Assembly (NCBI GenBank): GCA_964485555.1
Contig: CAZAJN010000044.1
Location: 1-34,671 of the forward strand
Direction of reading: 5' to 3'
Source: GWC2-37-8 sp964485555
Lineage (GTDB): Bacteria > Patescibacteriota > Minisyncoccia > Moranbacterales > GWC2-37-73
Length of the DNA: 34,671 bases
The notes under the pieces were generated by a model that was given only the letters and a program-made list of their open reading frames with translations, did not search any database and was not told the origin of the DNA. The translations under genes and the position numbers were made by a program. Numbering within the stretch: the stretch's first letter is position 1; every line of letters starts with the position of its first letter. Positions 32,551 through 34,671 of the stretch are shown piece by piece.

Positions 32551-33138
32551 TTATTCAACTTCCACCGAGACATTCTTAGTGTCTGCAAGACTCTCCTGAA
32601 CCACCTCATTCTCACCTTCCTCAATCAATGCCATATCTTCCAATTCGGCTTCACATTCCTCCTCGCCTTCCTCACAAATGACGTCTTCAATTTCAACCTC
32701 AACGCATTCCTCATCCAATGGGTCACATTCAATTTCATCCTCTTCAACTGGATTATCAAGCAGGTATTGCTCCGGGTCGTTGCAGACCTGTCCTTCTTCG
32801 ATCGTTTCCTCCGTGCACAAAATTTCTTCGCAGTCTTTTTCATCCTCCCAACATACCAATGCCTGACAATTTTCGTCTGCCGGATCGCAAAGTGGGATGT
32901 TGGCAGCATTTCTTTTCATGATCTTATAGTACCAGATATCCTCCTCTGGATCGCCAGTGCATTCTTCAGCTTCAGGATCACATTCATAGATGAAACATGT
33001 TTCCACGGTAGGGTCGCAATCAACCTCGGCTTCAATGATATAGTCTTTCATTATCATGATCCGCCAAAAAGTGACGCCCACACTACCAACGATCAGCAAA
33101 GCAAAAACCCATAACAATACTTTTGATTTTTTATCCAT
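32551..33138 (-). CDS. Acidic membrane-anchored protein with C-x6-C repeats
   Basis: A 195-residue protein with a short basic start (MDKKSK), one membrane helix at about 7-27 (VLLWVFALLIVGSVGVTFW) and a strongly acidic outside region. At least six units share exact C-x6-C spacing: CDPTVETC, CDPEAEEC, CDPADENC, CWEDEKDC, CDPLDEEC and CEEGEEEC; four begin CDP. Further cysteines occur in pairs (CFIYEC, CQALVC). The tail after the last unit lacks Cys. The pattern suggests disulfide-closed acidic loops, or cation-binding sites at the cell surface. No family is recognised. A ribosome site is not evident; an extended -10 lies about 160 bases upstream. Function unknown. Confidence 0.8.
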   Translation of the reverse strand: MDKKSKVLLWVFALLIVGSVGVTFWRIMIMKDYIIEAEVDCDPTVETCFIYECDPEAEECTGDPEEDIWYYKIMKRNAANIPLCDPADENCQALVCWEDEKDCEEILCTEETIEEGQVCNDPEQYLLDNPVEEDEIECDPLDEECVEVEIEDVICEEGEEECEAELEDMALIEEGENEVVQESLADTKNVSVEVE

Positions 33139-33298
33139 CCAGTTAGTAGAAATTCGAATGGTCTTTGACCAATAGAGACTTCTAAATTATGTTTTTTATT
33201 TTAATTGCGAATATATTTCTTTTCCGACTGGAAACTTCATTCTTTCAAATTCTCACTACTGGATCCATAAGAAAAAGTTTTATTAAATTGATATATGG

Positions 33299-33307
33299 AT
33301 TATATCA
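33299..33307 (-). promoter_or_regulatory. Extended -10 promoter for the C-x6-C protein
   Basis: The minus strand has TGATATAAT: a perfect -10 at 33299-33304 with an upstream TG. The -35 is weak. The predicted leader is about 155 bases, in which I see no other feature. Confidence 0.4.
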
Positions 33308-33338
33308 CAAAATACAGTTCCGGAGAAAGTTTACTTTT

Positions 33339-33800
33339 CTATTTGAATAATTTTTTGATATCATCTGGCTTAATATTAAATTCACTAAGCCTGGAAATTT
33401 CGATCCACTCCAATTCGTGCGTTCCTTCATAAGTTGAATCTGATTGAAATTCAGGACCCTCGCCGCTGCCTAACTTGCCACCAACAATCTTGCAGGCATA
33501 AAAGAACTCCTTCTGCTGACCGATTTTTTCCATCTCAAAAATATTCTCAAAAACGAGCTTTCCAACCGAAACATCGACTCCGAGCTCTTCCTTGCATTCT
33601 CGAATAAGCGCCTGCTCATGACTTTCTCCATCTTCAACACCGCCTCCTGGAAAAACCCAGTGCGTCCCAGCACTTTTAACCCTCTTTATAAGCAAGAGTT
33701 TTCCATCTTTTTCTATAACAGCCCGCACTCTATGTTTCATATCTATTTCGCTTAAACGTCCCGCGCACGAGTCTGAAGGCCAATCTGTTCTCAGGCTCAT
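33339..33800 (-). CDS. Nudix hydrolase
   Basis: Nudix enzymes hydrolyse nucleoside diphosphates linked to another moiety. The Nudix box is complete: GGVEDGESHEQALIRECKEE followed by LGV, with the REXXEE metal-binding glutamates. The domain begins at RVRAVIEKDGKLLLIKR. The frame opens at 33800 but ATG 33740 (MKHRVRAV, 133 aa) is the natural start. That ATG lies inside the last codons of the upstream zinc-ribbon gene (11-base overlap), so translation is coupled. The substrate cannot be set; MutT-like (8-oxo-dGTP), dinucleoside polyphosphate or sugar nucleotide are all possible. Confidence 0.9.
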   Translation of the reverse strand: MSLRTDWPSDSCAGRLSEIDMKHRVRAVIEKDGKLLLIKRVKSAGTHWVFPGGGVEDGESHEQALIRECKEELGVDVSVGKLVFENIFEMEKIGQQKEFFYACKIVGGKLGSGEGPEFQSDSTYEGTHELEWIEISRLSEFNIKPDDIKKLFK

Positions 33801-34077
33801 ACACTATGGGAACACCAACAACCAACCCGCATTTGCCACATTTCAAAACTGGCAGATCAGATTTTTGCTTTGACTGCTGAATCTTCTTCATATCAAAAGC
33901 GCCAGATATCCTGTCAGCATACAGCCGGACCATGCTCCCAATTCCATCTTTCTGATAAACCAAAAGAAATTCGCCGCAATTAGCGCACAGCAAAGAATAG
34001 AAAACACTGTTTCCACCTCGAGCTCTGGAGTATTTATCCTTTTTCGCAACATGTTTCATGATTACAAAATAACACAT
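33730..34077 (-). CDS. Small zinc-ribbon-like protein
   Basis: A protein of 115 residues from ATG 34077, or 109 from ATG 34059 (MKHVAKKDKYSR). Two cysteine pairs, CANCGEF and CGKCGLVVGVP, lie about 47 residues apart and suggest a treble-clef or zinc-ribbon site. The N terminus is basic (KKDKYSRARGG) and the C terminus is also basic (GTFKRNRYET), so nucleic acid binding is possible. It overlaps the Nudix gene by 11 bases and forms a two-gene unit with it. I recall no named family. Confidence 0.7.
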   Translation of the reverse strand: MCYFVIMKHVAKKDKYSRARGGNSVFYSLLCANCGEFLLVYQKDGIGSMVRLYADRISGAFDMKKIQQSKQKSDLPVLKCGKCGLVVGVPIVYEPENRLAFRLVRGTFKRNRYET

Positions 34078-34092
34078 TTAAAGTTAGGAGCA

Positions 34093-34109
34093 TATGGGAT
34101 CATGCGCAA
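34093..34109 (+). repeat. Third copy of the foldback terminal motif
   Basis: tatgggatcatgcgcaa matches 8011-8027 with one mismatch, and resembles the inverted arm at 8197-8212. Only this arm is visible here; no inverted partner was found within the next 300 bases. Confidence 0.6.
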
Positions 34110-34129
34110 CTTAGGATTCCAATAGATTT

Positions 34130-34432
34130 TTGTGCACAAATGAAATAATCAAAAAAATGCTCGGTAATATTAGACACAACGAGAGCAAGTTCAGCCAAAA
34201 TGATGATGGCCGCTACGTATGCGCTACGGATTTGAAGGTAGTGCATACGTATAGACTCTTAGATCATATGCAAAAAGATTACCCCACAATTCCAATATGT
34301 ATTTTCCTCTTCATGAGTTTTTTCATTTTCAATTCAGCCTTCATCGCCATGCAAAGTTTTTTTATTGCGCTGATAATCCTATCAACTTATTATTTTTGCG
34401 TCGGAATTCAGAGGATGCTGTTGAAATTATAA
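34130..34432 (+). CDS. Doubtful small two-helix membrane protein
   Basis: This is the only plus-strand candidate in the window. The frame opens with TTG at 34130; an in-frame ATG at 34157 gives 91 residues (MLGNIRHNES). The C-terminal half is hydrophobic with two helices (PICIFLFMSFFIFNS and FFIALIILSTYYF), consistent with a small membrane hairpin. Against it are the lack of a ribosome site, the absence of any recognised family, and a strong 14-base stem-loop inside the frame. It could be spurious or the remnant of a longer gene. Confidence 0.3.
   Translation: MCTNEIIKKMLGNIRHNESKFSQNDDGRYVCATDLKVVHTYRLLDHMQKDYPTIPICIFLFMSFFIFNSAFIAMQSFFIALIILSTYYFCVGIQRMLLKL
34214..34251. other. Strong 14-base stem-loop
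   Basis: tacgtatgcgctac (34214-34227) pairs with gtagtgcatacgta (34238-34251), with one G-U, around a 10-base loop. No T run follows, so it is not a standard terminator. It may be an operator-like site or part of an RNA. Confidence 0.65.
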
Positions 34433-34671
34433 ATTATTTTTAGAAAAATAAAATTATTCAGCAATTTCGCATTTACCTTTTTCCGCATTCCGCATGGGGG
34501 AAAGAAAGTTAATCCAACTATACGTCAGTAAGATGCCCGGTTAAACTGAATTTAACTCTTAAATGATAAATAAAAGTGTATTAGCTCCTAGATTCCCTGC
34601 CTAAAAAAAGTGGCCGCGGGGGTGGTGGGGCTTTTTTGTGGTTTTTTTTTTTTTTTTTTAAAATTTTTCCC
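34433..34671. other. Terminal region; last ~70 bases look like contig-end noise
   Basis: No gene is visible. From about 34601 the sequence turns into homopolymer-like runs (gggggtggtgggg, a T run of about 18, then aaaatttttccc), unlike the rest of the window. This is more consistent with a poorly supported assembly end than with biology. Confidence 0.6.

Noticed and set aside
33139..33338. tRNA or small RNA gene upstream of the C-x6-C protein
   Set aside because: No cloverleaf or conserved tRNA arms could be formed; only an extended -10 promoter was found.

Overview
The window looks like one contig of a Candidate Phyla Radiation (Patescibacteria) bacterium. Its genome is AT-rich with small gaps, it reads in the standard bacterial code, and several core enzymes are pared down: a prolyl-tRNA synthetase without the editing insertion, an aspartyl-tRNA synthetase without the GAD insertion, and a phosphoglycerate kinase missing about 45 internal residues. 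Also CPR-like are a large one-pass protein with a baseplate-J-like region beside an FtsA-like ATPase, tandem receiver-domain regulators, and 7TM sensor kinases. A more precise lineage cannot be read from the sequence. Every convincing gene is on the minus strand, so transcription runs from high to low coordinates. The last ~70 bases look like a degraded contig end.

Layout. 1-135: infA start (cut by the window edge), with a consensus promoter and a structured leader. 445-3706: baseplate-J-like membrane protein and FtsA/PilM-like ATPase. 3822-7946: PfkB kinase, enolase, a 5-TM protein and phosphoglycerate kinase. 7947-8338: a long foldback element and a bidirectional terminator. 8339-14806: mraY, D-Ala-D-Ala carboxypeptidase, scpB, scpA, an MFS transporter and aspS (cell wall, chromosome condensation, translation). 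14917-16746: double-receiver regulator and ispH. 16981-19551: three-gene ABC-2 exporter. 19580-19888: a broken GIY-YIG nuclease gene framed by dispersed inverted repeats. 19996-24423: proS, a HelD-type helicase and a Bro-N antirepressor-like protein. 24647-30777: an unusual island with two 7TM histidine kinases, an alpha-oxoamine synthase, an orphan ParA ATPase and a leftover 3' end of a third kinase. 30854-34077: an uncharacterised cytoplasmic protein, a membrane protein, an acidic protein built around C-x6-C units, a Nudix hydrolase and a small zinc-ribbon protein.

How the genes fit together. Most of the left two thirds is housekeeping: lower glycolysis (eno, pgk), lipid-linked peptidoglycan precursor synthesis and trimming (mraY, dacA), isoprenoid supply (ispH), chromosome organisation (scpA/scpB), tRNA charging and RNA polymerase recycling (HelD). 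Accessory content concentrates at 19.5-31.8 kb. The most provocative arrangement is a small-molecule-forming alpha-oxoamine synthase between multi-pass sensor kinases. This recalls the CqsA/CqsS and LqsA/LqsS signalling pairs, although the product cannot be deduced here.

Non-coding DNA is the other notable theme. Many gaps between co-directional genes hold a foldback or a short word repeated in degenerate form, and the word differs from gap to gap. On top of these lie dispersed palindromes of the 'tcatcctgaacttg...' type, some nested inside one another.
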